From NCBI GenBank assembly GCA_903825945.1, contig CAIKCJ010000018.1, positions 64,737 to 99,805 of the forward strand: DNA of 35,069 nucleotides, in the 5' to 3' direction. This document shows, in pieces, positions 8,903 through 17,457 of the stretch. Both the position numbers and the translations under genes were made by a program. The notes beneath the pieces were generated by a model, which was given only the letters and a program-made list of their open reading frames with translations, was not told the DNA's origin and did no database searches. Each line of letters starts with the position of its first letter. Within the stretch, counting starts at the first letter, position 1. Origin of the DNA: an uncultured Actinomycetes bacterium (GTDB lineage: Bacteria; Actinomycetota; Actinomycetes; Nanopelagicales; Nanopelagicaceae).

Positions 8903-9730
8903 TTAGATTTGTGTATTTTTTTTGCGCTTGACCCAGGACTTTGGGTTGAGATGTATCCCGATGTGAAGCCCTTTGCTCAAGATCGGAGCCAAGGCTTTCT
9001 TGATCGCGCGCGCACGTCTAAAGTCATAGATCGGCCAGTTCTTTTTAAGAGCATGGATTTGAAGCAAAGTATCGGGATTGATCACGCGAGGGTTGCCAAC
9101 CGCCGTCAATAGCGGAATGTCATGATGACTATCTGAATACGCATACGAGCGGGCCAGGTCAATGCCATGCTCCTGTGCGAGAGCTTCAATGGCAAGAGCT
9201 TTGTTGGGTCCGTGAAGCAGTTGTCCGATGATTTCACCTGTGTAGACGCCATCTTTTGTTTGGGCCACAGTGCCTAGGGCTCCGGTGAAGCCCAACCGCT
9301 TGGCAATCAAATCTGCAAGATCTTTAGGAGTAGCAGTTACTAGCCACACCTCTTCATGGGCAGCCAGATGCTCATTGGCGATTTCAATCGTGCCCGCCCA
9401 AAGCGCTGGCGAGACATATTCGTCGTAGACCTCGATACCCATCTTCTCGATCTCATCAACTTTGTGACCGCGGAAGAATTCGCATGCTGCCGCTTGAACC
9501 TTGGCGATCTCTTCCTTGTTCTCAAGTCCGGAGAGGCGATAACGCAGGTTGGCAACGATGAAATTAGAGATATCTTTTTTGGTAAAAAACCCCCGCTTGT
9601 ACATGCCTCGACTGAGGAAGTAGAGGGAAGAGCCCCTCATAAGGGTGTTGTCGACATCGAAAAATGCTGCTCGGATTCCTCCTGTGGGGGCTTGAGCGCC
9701 CACGGGGGTAACTTCGCAATCGTAGGACAT
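8903..9730 (-). CDS. HAD-IB family phosphatase (SerB-like)
   Basis: A 275-residue HAD hydrolase. Motif I is 'FFDVDNTL' (Asp25 nucleophile, Asp27 acid), motif II is 'LVTATPKDLAD' and motif IV 'YSDSHHDIPLL'. A helical cap lies between motif I and II (about 40-120). This is the subfamily IB pattern, with phosphoserine phosphatase-like proteins such as mycobacterial SerB1 and CicA; the substrate is not certain. The C-terminus (IHLNPKSWVKRKKNTQI) is basic. AAGGAG directly abuts the ATG, too close to act as a normal ribosome binding site, while TAGGCT (TANNNT) ends 6 bases before the ATG, so a leaderless transcript is possible. Divergent from the histidine phosphatase gene. Confidence 0.85.
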   Translation of the reverse strand: MSYDCEVTPVGAQAPTGGIRAAFFDVDNTLMRGSSLYFLSRGMYKRGFFTKKDISNFIVANLRYRLSGLENKEEIAKVQAAACEFFRGHKVDEIEKMGIEVYDEYVSPALWAGTIEIANEHLAAHEEVWLVTATPKDLADLIAKRLGFTGALGTVAQTKDGVYTGEIIGQLLHGPNKALAIEALAQEHGIDLARSYAYSDSHHDIPLLTAVGNPRVINPDTLLQIHALKKNWPIYDFRRARAIKKALAPILSKGLHIGIHLNPKSWVKRKKNTQI

Positions 9731-9736
9731 CTCCTT

Positions 9737-9742
9737 AGCCTA
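9737..9742 (-). promoter_or_regulatory. Possible -10 element for a leaderless transcript
   Basis: TAGGCT on the minus strand, 6 bases before the ATG of the SerB-like phosphatase gene. The only AAGGAG touches the start codon, so a normal leader with a spaced ribosome binding site is not visible. Inferred from spacing. Confidence 0.3.
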
Positions 9743-9859
9743 TTCCCAGAAGTAGCCAATGCCTTCGCTCGGGCCGCTCGTGGCTAGGCCCAGCTATGGC
9801 TGTTCACCCTCAATTTCCTCACAGAGATGGGCAAGCCCTACCTCCTTTATGATGGGCGC

Positions 9860-10498
9860 ATGGCTCAAAGCGTGCACGTCCTTCGTCACGGGCAGGTGCA
9901 CAATCCCGAGAATATTCTCTATGGACGCCAGCCGGGATGGCGCCTATCTGAGCTCGGCCAAGAGATGGCTCAAACGGTGGGTGATTGGTCCAAGCAATTT
10001 GATGTCGGAGCAGTCCTTGCCTCACCCCTGCAGCGCGCACAGGAGACGGCAGCTCCATTAGCTGCTGCACACAATCTGGAGATCATCACCGATCCGAATT
10101 TGATTGAAGCGGCAAATATTTTCGAGGGAAAGAAATTTGAACTCGGATCAGGAGTACTTCGTCATCCAGGAATGTGGCGTCACCTTACGCGTCCATGGCA
10201 ACCTTCATGGGGCGAGCCATATGATGAACAGATCAATCGCATGCTAGCCGCGCTCTTTGCTGCCCGTGATGCGGCCGCAGAATCTGGGCCGGATAAAGAT
10301 GCATTCATGGTCTCTCACCAATTGCCGATTTGGATTCTGCGTTCAGCAGTAGAGGGACGTCGCTTGATGCACGATCCCCGTAAGCGCGAGTGCACGCTAG
10401 CTTCAGTAACAAGTTTTCACCTGAACAATGACGGAATTATTGAAGGCGTGAGTTATTCCGAACCTGCAGCCCTGTTACTTCCAGAAAAAAAGAAATGA
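9860..10498 (+). CDS. Histidine phosphatase family protein (phosphoglycerate mutase-like)
   Basis: From the ATG at 9860 the product is 212 residues and begins 'MAQSVHVLRHGQVHNPENIL', placing the RHG phosphohistidine (His10) where the family expects it. 'ASPLQRAQETAAPLA' supplies the second Arg of the active site, and 'MVSHQLPI' the second catalytic His. An earlier in-frame ATG at 9827 would add 11 residues; neither has a strong Shine-Dalgarno, and I prefer the family-like start. It is most likely a cytoplasmic phosphatase rather than a glycolytic mutase. In Actinobacteria this gene commonly opens the cytochrome c maturation operon, as it does here (4-base ATGA overlap with the next gene). Its link to cytochrome assembly is unknown. 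Confidence 0.85.
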   Translation: MAQSVHVLRHGQVHNPENILYGRQPGWRLSELGQEMAQTVGDWSKQFDVGAVLASPLQRAQETAAPLAAAHNLEIITDPNLIEAANIFEGKKFELGSGVLRHPGMWRHLTRPWQPSWGEPYDEQINRMLAALFAARDAAAESGPDKDAFMVSHQLPIWILRSAVEGRRLMHDPRKRECTLASVTSFHLNNDGIIEGVSYSEPAALLLPEKKK

Positions 10499-11055
10499 AA
10501 AAGTATTTATTTGCTGCGCTCGCAGCCGTCCTTCTTCTCACCGGTTGTTCTGCCAATGGCGTCTCCAAGACAACGCAGCAATCCTTTGTCGAAGGCGATG
10601 GAGTTGCCGCGTATGTGAAGCCAGCTCTTCGAAAGCCGGCGCCAGTCATCCACGGTGCAACGCTCGAAAGTGGAGTCACTACTCTCAATTACAACAAAGT
10701 CACCGTGCTTAATGTGTGGGCTTCGTGGTGTTCGCCATGTCGCGCCGAGGCACCGCTCCTCTCTGACTTCGCCCAGAGATATTCATCTGATGGTGTGCAA
10801 TTTGCTGGCATCCTGACACGCGATAACCCATCTGCAGCGCTGGAATTCGTGAAGCGATTTGGTATTACTTACCCGATATTTACAGATGATTCCGTATTAG
10901 CCAGCTTTAGAAATTCGCTAGTTCCCAATGCAATCCCTACTACGTTAATTATTGACTCACATGGCTATGTTGCGGCTCGAGTGAGCGGGGAAGTGACAGT
11001 TGCTTTGCTCTCTGATCTCATTGCGCGTGTTCTGAAAGATGGTTCACATGCATAA
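10495..11055 (+). CDS. resA: TlpA/ResA-like thiol-disulfide lipoprotein
   Basis: A 186-residue thioredoxin-fold protein anchored outside the membrane as a lipoprotein: the signal sequence ends in the lipobox LTGC with Cys18. The redox site is WCSPC (Cys79, Cys82) and a cis-Pro loop is seen in '[10 protein letters not shown]'. In System II cytochrome c maturation this protein keeps the apocytochrome CxxCH thiols reduced before haem attachment. It lies between the histidine phosphatase gene and ccdA with overlapping ends, so the operon order is the standard actinobacterial one. The symbol follows the context; the protein could equally be called a TlpA-family oxidoreductase. Confidence 0.88.
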   Translation: MKKYLFAALAAVLLLTGCSANGVSKTTQQSFVEGDGVAAYVKPALRKPAPVIHGATLESGVTTLNYNKVTVLNVWASWCSPCRAEAPLLSDFAQRYSSDGVQFAGILTRDNPSAALEFVKRFGITYPIFTDDSVLASFRNSLVPNAIPTTLIIDSHGYVAARVSGEVTVALLSDLIARVLKDGSHA

Positions 11056-11779
11056 TTTCTTCGTTAACCAAATTTTTTCTGGCAACTTAATTTTGGCAAT
11101 GATCGTTGCACTCATTGCCGGTCTCATCTCATTCTTCTCGCCTTGCGTGCTTCCGCTTGTTCCTGGCTATCTCGCATATTCGGCGGGAATGACAGATGTC
11201 AAGAATAAGGGACGCACAGCACTTGGTGCGCTTCTCTTTGTTCTTGGTTTCTCATTTCTCTTCATCAGCTACGGTGCGCTTTTCGGCTCTCTGGGTTCAA
11301 AAATTTCAAGTGGATCGCGAACACTCTCAGTAATTCTTGGCTTACTCACGACTCTGATGGGCGTTGTCTTTCTCTTCAACCAACGCTTCTACCGTTCATT
11401 CAAGCCCCAATGGAAAGCAACTGCAGGTCTCCTTGGGGCTCCGCTACTCGGTTTTCTATTCGGACTCGGATGGACACCGTGCATTGGGCCAACGCTTGGC
11501 GCAGTACAAGCTCTCTCATTCCAAAGTTCAAGTGCTTTACGCGGTGCCATCCTTTCCGTTGCTTATTGCATGGGCATCGGAATCCCATTCATTTTAGTTG
11601 GCGTTTTCTTTGATCAATCAGCAAAGTTGCGCAGATTTATATCCAAGCGAGGCAATCTCCTTACGCGATTTGGTGGAATATTTTTGATCATTATCGGTTT
11701 GTTACAGGTAACCGGGTTGTGGGGTCATTTGATTAATGATCTTCGGGACTCAATGACTGGCTTTATCCCGGCGCTCTAA
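11039..11779 (+). CDS. ccdA: Cytochrome c biogenesis protein CcdA
   Basis: A 246-residue, six-helix membrane protein that passes electrons from cytoplasmic thioredoxin across the membrane to ResA. Both conserved cysteines are present: '[16 protein letters not shown]' near residue 33 and '[12 protein letters not shown]' near residue 142. It overlaps the end of the TlpA-like gene by 17 bases. A second ATG three codons in (11048) is equally possible as start. The stop codon TAA shares its final A with the resB ATG, showing tight coupling. Confidence 0.93.
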   Translation: MVHMHNFFVNQIFSGNLILAMIVALIAGLISFFSPCVLPLVPGYLAYSAGMTDVKNKGRTALGALLFVLGFSFLFISYGALFGSLGSKISSGSRTLSVILGLLTTLMGVVFLFNQRFYRSFKPQWKATAGLLGAPLLGFLFGLGWTPCIGPTLGAVQALSFQSSSALRGAILSVAYCMGIGIPFILVGVFFDQSAKLRRFISKRGNLLTRFGGIFLIIIGLLQVTGLWGHLINDLRDSMTGFIPAL

Positions 11780-13266
11780 TGGCAAACACAGAGAATTCAA
11801 TCGACATCGGGGTGGTCGGCCTGCTCCGATGGGGTTGGCGCCAGCTGACGAGCATGCGTACGGCCCTTATTCTGCTTATGCTTTTGGGAGTTGCTGCCAT
11901 TCCGGGATCGCTCTTCCCGCAGCGGAGCCAAGAGCCACAGAAGGTGGACCAATACTTCGCACATGATCCAAGCCTGGCCCACTGGATGGATCGTCTTCGC
12001 CTATTTAATGTCTACGCATCGCCATGGTTTAGCGCCATTTACCTGCTTCTCTTTATCTCACTCATTGGGTGCGTTCTTCCGCGCACCTTCACGCACCTTC
12101 GTGCCATTGGAAAGAAGCCACCGCTCACTCCTAAAAATCTGGATCGCATGGAGGGGCATCGCATCATTGCTAGCGCTGATACTGCTGCCTCATTTGAACT
12201 CGCACGCAAGTGGCTAAAGAAAAATCGATATCGGCTGAGGATTCAAGATGGTTCGATTTCAGCAGAGAAGGGTTACCTGCGCGAGACCGGCAACTTGATG
12301 TTCCATCTCTCACTTATTTTGATTTTGGTTGGCGTTGCCCTCGGTTCACTTTTTGGAATGAAGGGCGAGACGATCCTAAACGTTGGTGATCGTTTTATTA
12401 ATACCCCGACTTCATACGACACGATTACATATGGAAAATTTCAGGGGCAAGGAACGCTGATTCCATTTGCGCTAACGGCCACAGATTTTGCAGCTAAATA
12501 TGATCCGATTACTGGACAACCAACTGATTACACCCTGACTACATCAGTTGAAAATCCAATTGGTTCAACCCCTAAGAAGATTATTATTAAAGTTAATAAG
12601 CCACTGACGTATGGATCGACAAAGATCTATCTGCAAGCAAATGGTTATTCACCGATCGTCACAATTCGTGATAAAACTGGAGCAGTAGTTTTTAACGGTC
12701 CAACTATTTTTCTACCCCAGGATTCGGATCTCACTTCTGTAGGCGCGATTAAGGAACCAGATATGACGCCGCAGATTGGCTTCATCGGCACCTTTCTTCC
12801 AACTGCTCAAATGAATATGAAGCGCGGAGGATTCTCTTCTTATCCAGAGGTGCTCAATCCTGAGCTTCTTCTTTCGGCATGGAAGGGCAACCTTGGACTC
12901 GATTCAGGTACCCCACAGTCTGTCTACCAACTCAACACAGCTGCCATGAAGGAGATTGGCATTAAGGCGCTGCTGCTTGGTGATACCTATAACTTCGGTG
13001 AGGGTTCGATCACATTCACTGGCTGGAAGTCGTGGGTGAACCTGCAGATTGTTGAGGATCCAGGCAAGATGTATGCATTGTTCGGTGCGATATTTGCCAT
13101 CTTGGGTCTGCTGATCTCGCTCTTCACGCGCCAGCGTCGAATCTGGGTTCGCGTAGGAAGTGAAATCGAGATTGCAGGTCTGGCAAAGAATGGCATTCCA
13201 GGGCTTGATAAAGAACTTGAAGATCTAGCTCGAGCATTATCAGGAAGTAAAGAGGAGCAAAAGTGA
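11779..13266 (+). CDS. resB: Cytochrome c biogenesis protein ResB
   Basis: A 495-residue membrane protein. Hydrophobic segments lie near residues 25-45, 85-105 and 168-195, then a large extracytoplasmic domain (about 200-430), then a last helix near 433-455 ('MYALFGAIFAILGLLISLF'). 'SLFPQRSQEPQKVDQYF' in the first loop is typical of ResB/Ccs1. With CcsB it forms the haem export and cytochrome c synthetase of System II. The length is usual for actinobacterial ResB. The start overlaps the ccdA stop, and the stop overlaps the ccsB GTG by 4 bases. Confidence 0.93.
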   Translation: MANTENSIDIGVVGLLRWGWRQLTSMRTALILLMLLGVAAIPGSLFPQRSQEPQKVDQYFAHDPSLAHWMDRLRLFNVYASPWFSAIYLLLFISLIGCVLPRTFTHLRAIGKKPPLTPKNLDRMEGHRIIASADTAASFELARKWLKKNRYRLRIQDGSISAEKGYLRETGNLMFHLSLILILVGVALGSLFGMKGETILNVGDRFINTPTSYDTITYGKFQGQGTLIPFALTATDFAAKYDPITGQPTDYTLTTSVENPIGSTPKKIIIKVNKPLTYGSTKIYLQANGYSPIVTIRDKTGAVVFNGPTIFLPQDSDLTSVGAIKEPDMTPQIGFIGTFLPTAQMNMKRGGFSSYPEVLNPELLLSAWKGNLGLDSGTPQSVYQLNTAAMKEIGIKALLLGDTYNFGEGSITFTGWKSWVNLQIVEDPGKMYALFGAIFAILGLLISLFTRQRRIWVRVGSEIEIAGLAKNGIPGLDKELEDLARALSGSKEEQK

Positions 13267-14159
13267 ATTCAATTCAGTTAGCAACATTTTCAAATCATGC
13301 GATCTACGCCTGTCTAGCCATCTTTGCAGTGGCGTTCGTGGCTCACACGATTGAAGTTGCTTGGTCTGTACGCAATGTCCCAGGACAGACAAAGACTGAA
13401 TTCGAATTTACTCGCACTGATCGTGCCGGTCGCATCGGAACAGCGATGATGATTCTAGGGTTTCTTGTTCTTCTTATTGCAGTTACTGCCCGAGGAATGT
13501 CTGCGCATCGCGTGCCGTGGGGCAATATGTATGAGTTTTCAATAACAGGTGCTCTTACTCTCACCGGTGCTTACCTATTTGCTTTAGCTAAGTACAAACT
13601 GCGTTGGCTCGGTCTTCCAGTTTCGCTGGCTACCCTGCTCACTCTAGGAACAGCAATCACAGTGCTCTATCGTCCAAGTGAACAACTGGTACCGGCACTT
13701 AAATCTCCGTGGCTTGCACTTCACGTCTCGGCTGCGATCATTTCTGGTGGAGTATTTCTTGTTGCCAACCTTGTTGCTGCAACATACCTCTGGATGGACG
13801 CTATTGAAAAGAAGGGTCCTCGCCCAACATGGGCAGCAAAGATTCCTTCACTGGAATCACTCGATCAACTCTCATATCGCCTAATCGCCTTCGTTTTCCC
13901 ACTCTGGACCTTTGCCATTATTGCTGGAGCAATCTGGGCTGAATCAGCTTGGGGAAAGTATTGGGGTTGGGATCCAAAGGAGACGTGGGCATTTATTACC
14001 TGGGTTGCCTATGCGGCTTATCTACACGCACGCGTAACCGTTGGTTGGCGCGGCAAGCGTGCAGCATGGCTCTGCATATTCGCGGGCTCAACATTCCTCT
14101 TTAATTACATTTACATCAATATTTGGGGAACTGGTCTACATACCTATTCCGGTTTATAA
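13263..14159 (+). CDS. ccsB: Cytochrome c assembly protein CcsB/ResC
   Basis: A 298-residue multi-spanning protein with the haem-handling WWD-type motif 'WGWDPKETWAFITW' near residue 236 and conserved histidines in the flanking helices (for example 'LALHVSAAIISG' and 'YLHARVTVGWRG'). Together with ResB it exports haem and attaches it to apocytochrome c outside the membrane. The GTG start overlaps resB (GTGA), with GGAG within AGAGGAGCAAAA as ribosome binding site. It is the last gene of the operon; only 14 bases separate it from a convergent small gene, and no clear terminator hairpin is seen there. Confidence 0.95.
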   Translation: MNSIQLATFSNHAIYACLAIFAVAFVAHTIEVAWSVRNVPGQTKTEFEFTRTDRAGRIGTAMMILGFLVLLIAVTARGMSAHRVPWGNMYEFSITGALTLTGAYLFALAKYKLRWLGLPVSLATLLTLGTAITVLYRPSEQLVPALKSPWLALHVSAAIISGGVFLVANLVAATYLWMDAIEKKGPRPTWAAKIPSLESLDQLSYRLIAFVFPLWTFAIIAGAIWAESAWGKYWGWDPKETWAFITWVAYAAYLHARVTVGWRGKRAAWLCIFAGSTFLFNYIYINIWGTGLHTYSGL

Positions 14160-14173
14160 GATCTAGTTTTATT

Positions 14174-14437
14174 TCAGAGTTTTCCAAGAAATTCGGGGTT
14201 GTCGTCTGGCGGAATAGGACGTCCGCCGCGGACTTTGCGCACTCTTGGAGCTTGGGGTCCTTTTGGGCGACCAGCGAAAAACCAGGCTAGTGCGCCAAAG
14301 AATCCAAAAAATAGAACAGTGAGTACCCACGCCCATTTTGGCAGATTACGCACCAGGCTCTGCTCTGTGCGAGCTGCATCAATCAGTGCATAAAGTTCTA
14401 CACCGAATGAGATCAGGACAATCAGGGTATCTAGCAT
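14174..14437 (-). CDS. Small membrane protein with PLD-nuclease N-terminal domain
   Basis: An 87-residue protein with two predicted helices (residues about 2-20 and 34-54) and a basic, Pro-rich cytoplasmic tail (GRPKGPQAPRVRKVRGGRP). 'ELYALIDAART..SLVRNLPKWAWVLTVLFFGFFGALAWF' (in parts) is the PLDc_N pattern of short actinobacterial membrane proteins often found beside menaquinone and cytochrome genes. Its function is unknown. It is downstream of menA in the same direction, after a 35-base gap. Confidence 0.8.
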   Translation of the reverse strand: MLDTLIVLISFGVELYALIDAARTEQSLVRNLPKWAWVLTVLFFGFFGALAWFFAGRPKGPQAPRVRKVRGGRPIPPDDNPEFLGKL

Positions 14438-14472
14438 GGTTTGAGTTTAGTCCTATCTGAAGTGAATCTGTT

Positions 14473-15351
14473 TTAGATAAAAAATGCGGCTGCGAGTCCG
14501 ACTGCAAAGTAAAGCTGCAATTTTCCTACTCGGCCAAGAATGGGAATGAGATCGCGACCCTTCGCTCCCTTAAGGACCTCGCCGCAAATCAAATAAGTTT
14601 GTGGAATGAGCGCAAAAGTGATGAAAGCACGCGTGGTGATAATTGCAGCGATGCCCGCGGCAATATGAGCAAGCAGAAGAAGTCCAACAAACATCAAGCG
14701 GGCTCCACGATCGCCAAGACGCACAGCTAGCGTTTTTTTACCGACACCTGCATCCTTAGGAAGATCGCGAAGATTATTAATGGCCAAGATTGCGCATGAC
14801 AGAGCGCCCATAGGTAGTGCGACAACAAAAGATTTCCAGGTCAGTCGTCCTGATTGAACGAAGTAACTTCCCATTGTCGCGACTAATCCGAAGAAGAGAA
14901 AGACCGATACTTCGCCGAAGCCCTTATAGCCATAGGGACTTTTGCCACCGGTATATGTCCACGCAGCAATAATTGCGACTGCTCCTACGAGCACAAGCCA
15001 CCATGATGTCCTTGACGATAGATATAAACCAACAATTGCAGCCGCTGCGAAGGTGAGGTACGCAGCTCGTTTAACGGCAGCAGCTGTTGCGAGTCCTGTG
15101 GCTACCAAACGAACGGGACCCACACGATTTTCGTCGGTTCCACGAATACCGTCGCTGTAGTCATTTGAGTAATTAACGCCGATTTGAAGCAGCAGACTTA
15201 CGCTAAGCGCCAGCCCTGCGTTGAGCCAGTTGATTGGGCGGCTGCTCATATGTTCGAGAGAAGTAGCGACAACCACCGGTGCCAGTGCCGCAGGAAGAGT
15301 GCGGGGACGGGCTCCTGCTATCCATTTATTCACGTATTTGACTCGATTCAT
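14473..15351 (-). CDS. menA: 1,4-dihydroxy-2-naphthoate polyprenyltransferase
   Basis: A 292-residue UbiA-superfamily integral membrane enzyme that attaches the polyprenyl tail to dihydroxynaphthoate, giving demethylmenaquinone. The first Asp-rich motif is 'NYSNDYSDGIRGTDENR' near residues 62-78 (NxxxDxxxD form) and the second is 'DLPKDAGVGKKTLAVRLGD' near 190-208. Eight to nine hydrophobic helices are visible. It follows menE with a 36-base gap in the same direction. The side-chain donor would come from the polyprenyl diphosphate synthase encoded at 22513-23499. Confidence 0.95.
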   Translation of the reverse strand: MNRVKYVNKWIAGARPRTLPAALAPVVVATSLEHMSSRPINWLNAGLALSVSLLLQIGVNYSNDYSDGIRGTDENRVGPVRLVATGLATAAAVKRAAYLTFAAAAIVGLYLSSRTSWWLVLVGAVAIIAAWTYTGGKSPYGYKGFGEVSVFLFFGLVATMGSYFVQSGRLTWKSFVVALPMGALSCAILAINNLRDLPKDAGVGKKTLAVRLGDRGARLMFVGLLLLAHIAAGIAAIITTRAFITFALIPQTYLICGEVLKGAKGRDLIPILGRVGKLQLYFAVGLAAAFFI

Positions 15352-15387
15352 CGCGGTGGTGCTTGTAATGGAACTTCTGACAGATTC

Positions 15388-16473
15388 TCATGCTCTCTGC
15401 CGTTCAAATGCAGCCCGCAATTTAGATCGATCAGGCTTGCCAATTGATGTTAATGGCAGGGTAATAGGAGAGAGATATTCCTTAGGAACCGCATGGCTTC
15501 CGATTGTCTCTCGCAGATAATTTTTTATCTCTTCGATCTCGATCTGCGCATCTGATGCCAAACAAAGAATCGATCCCCATTCGACACTTGCCACCGAGAA
15601 AGTCATAAACGCTTGGCTCGAATATCGTTTGTTGAGTTCGTTTTCGATAAGCGATAACGAGATTTTCTCGCCACCAGAAATTATCTGGTCATCAATTCGG
15701 CCGTGAATAAACAATTTACCGTCGCGGAATTCGCCAATATCTGAAGTAACAAACCAATCACCATCTGTGGTTTTTGCCCACGCATCATCTGACCCAAGAT
15801 ATGTGGAAGCTCTCATGGGACCCCTCAGCTCTATGACTCCGTGCTGGTCCACGCGAGCATCGACACCTTCGAGCGGCATGTTGTTATAGATGCATCCACC
15901 ACTCATCTCTGACATTCCATATGTGGTGACAATGTTGATGTTCTTATTTATAGCAGCGGACATAAGAGGAAGTGGCGTGGCAGCTCCACCTACGAGCACC
16001 GCACGAGCCTCCTGCAAATGTTGAAGCAACGCCTCATCACCATTAAGCGCACGGTATAACTGGGTAGGGACCACTGATGTAAATTCAGCGCTCTGATAAG
16101 TGCCACCTTTGCGCAGATCCATAATGTCAGTGCCAAGTTCGAGCGCTCTTACTAAGACATTAACTCCGGCAATGTGATTAATAGGAAGAAGGAGAGACCA
16201 GCGCTGCCCTGGTTGGGCTGCAAGGAATTGATGAGCCGCGCGCGCCGAAGCAATAATCGCGCTGGCAGTGAGGGCAACTTCTTTGGCATCTCCCGTAGAT
16301 CCACTAGTCGGGATAACAACGGCGATCTGGGCTGGAACGCTTTTATGGCGAGTGGGTCCAAATGCAAGAGCGGGGCCGGTTCCGTCGAGCGCTGCCCGTA
16401 GGGCTAGCTGAACCTGTGCGATTGGCCACTCAGTAGGTACATTGAGCAGTTCTCGCGGTGACGTATTTACCAT
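15388..16473 (-). CDS. menE: o-Succinylbenzoate-CoA ligase (short actinobacterial form)
   Basis: A 361-residue adenylate-forming enzyme that activates o-succinylbenzoate with ATP and CoA. Visible motifs are the P-loop-like 'VVIPTSGSTGDAKEVALT' near residue 52, 'TTYGMSEMSGGCIYN' near 188, 'WFVTSDIGEF' near 236 and the C-terminal 'SIGKPDRSKLR', whose Lys is the usual adenylation residue. It lacks roughly 100 N-terminal residues compared with the E. coli or Bacillus enzyme, as is common in actinobacterial MenE. An inverted repeat spans its start codon. Transcribed toward menA and divergent from menB. Confidence 0.92.
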   Translation of the reverse strand: MVNTSPRELLNVPTEWPIAQVQLALRAALDGTGPALAFGPTRHKSVPAQIAVVIPTSGSTGDAKEVALTASAIIASARAAHQFLAAQPGQRWSLLLPINHIAGVNVLVRALELGTDIMDLRKGGTYQSAEFTSVVPTQLYRALNGDEALLQHLQEARAVLVGGAATPLPLMSAAINKNINIVTTYGMSEMSGGCIYNNMPLEGVDARVDQHGVIELRGPMRASTYLGSDDAWAKTTDGDWFVTSDIGEFRDGKLFIHGRIDDQIISGGEKISLSLIENELNKRYSSQAFMTFSVASVEWGSILCLASDAQIEIEEIKNYLRETIGSHAVPKEYLSPITLPLTSIGKPDRSKLRAAFERQRA

Positions 16474-16489
16474 AGCCCCCGTAGGCTAT
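16472..16489. promoter_or_regulatory. Inverted repeat over the menE start in the menE-menB divergent region
   Basis: ATAGCC-N6-GGCTAT is a perfect 6-bp inverted repeat. On the minus strand it contains TAGCCT, a TANNNT-type -10 candidate 9 bases before the menE ATG, and its other arm runs into the start codon. That is a natural place for a repressor site; as RNA it could also form a small hairpin. No known regulator motif is recognised. Confidence 0.35.
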
Positions 16490-16573
16490 CGGCTTGTAGG
16501 GGATGAACGCGAAAGATAGAGATCATCGACCCCCTTTGGTAAGTGGATTGACGTAGCAAGAGAGGAATTTATT

Positions 16574-17452
16574 GTGAGTAAGCCATTTAAGCGTGAGCCG
16601 GGCAGTCGAACGATTCCTGCATGGTCCATAGGTGAAGGTGGGGAGTCGTTCACCGACATCACCTACGAAGTTGCTGAAGGCATCGCCAAGATCACGATCA
16701 ATCGACCTGAAGTAAGAAATGCGTTTCGACCACAGACCCTCTTTGAATTACAAGATGCTTTCGCGCTTGCACGTGATGATGAGAACGTCGGCGTGATCAT
16801 CTTTACTGGCGCTGGCTCAGAAGCGTTCTGCTCTGGCGGAGATATCAACGTTCGAGGCGATGATGGGTATATCGGAAGCGATGCGCTGGGCAAGAAAGGC
16901 ATTGGGCGACTCAATGTCTTAGACCTCCAGATTCAAATTCGCAGACTTCCAAAGCCTGTCGTTGCAATGGTTGCAGGCTGGGCGGTAGGTGGTGGACATG
17001 TTCTGCACGTTGTCTGCGATCTGACCATCGCAGCCGAGAATGCAAAATTTGGGCAGACAGGTCCGATGGTTGGCTCATTCGATGGTGGATATGGCGCTGG
17101 CCTACTCGCTGCGCATATTGGTCAGAAAAAGGCCCGCGAAATTTGGTTCCTCTGTCGTCAATACGATGCGCAGGAAGCTCTCGATATGGGGTTAGTCAAC
17201 ACGGTCGTTCCAGTAGACCAACTTGAAGCCGAAACTGTTTCATGGTGTCGCGAGATGCTTCGCCACTCTCCAATGGCGCTACGTTTGCTCAAAGCTGGAC
17301 TCAACGCTGCCGATGATGGACTTGCAGGCGTTCAGCAGTTAGCTGGCGATGCCACACTCCTTTTCTATCTAACAGAAGAAGGCCAAGAGGGTAGAGATGC
17401 CTTCAAGGAAAAACGAGATCCAGACTTTAATAAGTTTCCACGCAGGCCTTAA
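16574..17452 (+). CDS. menB: 1,4-dihydroxy-2-naphthoyl-CoA synthase
   Basis: A 292-residue crotonase-family enzyme that closes the second ring of the naphthoquinone from o-succinylbenzoyl-CoA. Signature parts are '[17 protein letters not shown]' near residue 90 (oxyanion hole region) and '[16 protein letters not shown]' near residue 158, which is the MenB-specific stretch with the Gly that marks bicarbonate-dependent enzymes and the catalytic Asp in SFDGG. The start is a GTG with GAGAGGAA about 7 bases upstream. It begins a menB-menC-menD operon; menC follows after 5 bases. Confidence 0.96.
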   Translation: MSKPFKREPGSRTIPAWSIGEGGESFTDITYEVAEGIAKITINRPEVRNAFRPQTLFELQDAFALARDDENVGVIIFTGAGSEAFCSGGDINVRGDDGYIGSDALGKKGIGRLNVLDLQIQIRRLPKPVVAMVAGWAVGGGHVLHVVCDLTIAAENAKFGQTGPMVGSFDGGYGAGLLAAHIGQKKAREIWFLCRQYDAQEALDMGLVNTVVPVDQLEAETVSWCREMLRHSPMALRLLKAGLNAADDGLAGVQQLAGDATLLFYLTEEGQEGRDAFKEKRDPDFNKFPRRP

Positions 17453-17457
17453 TTTTC

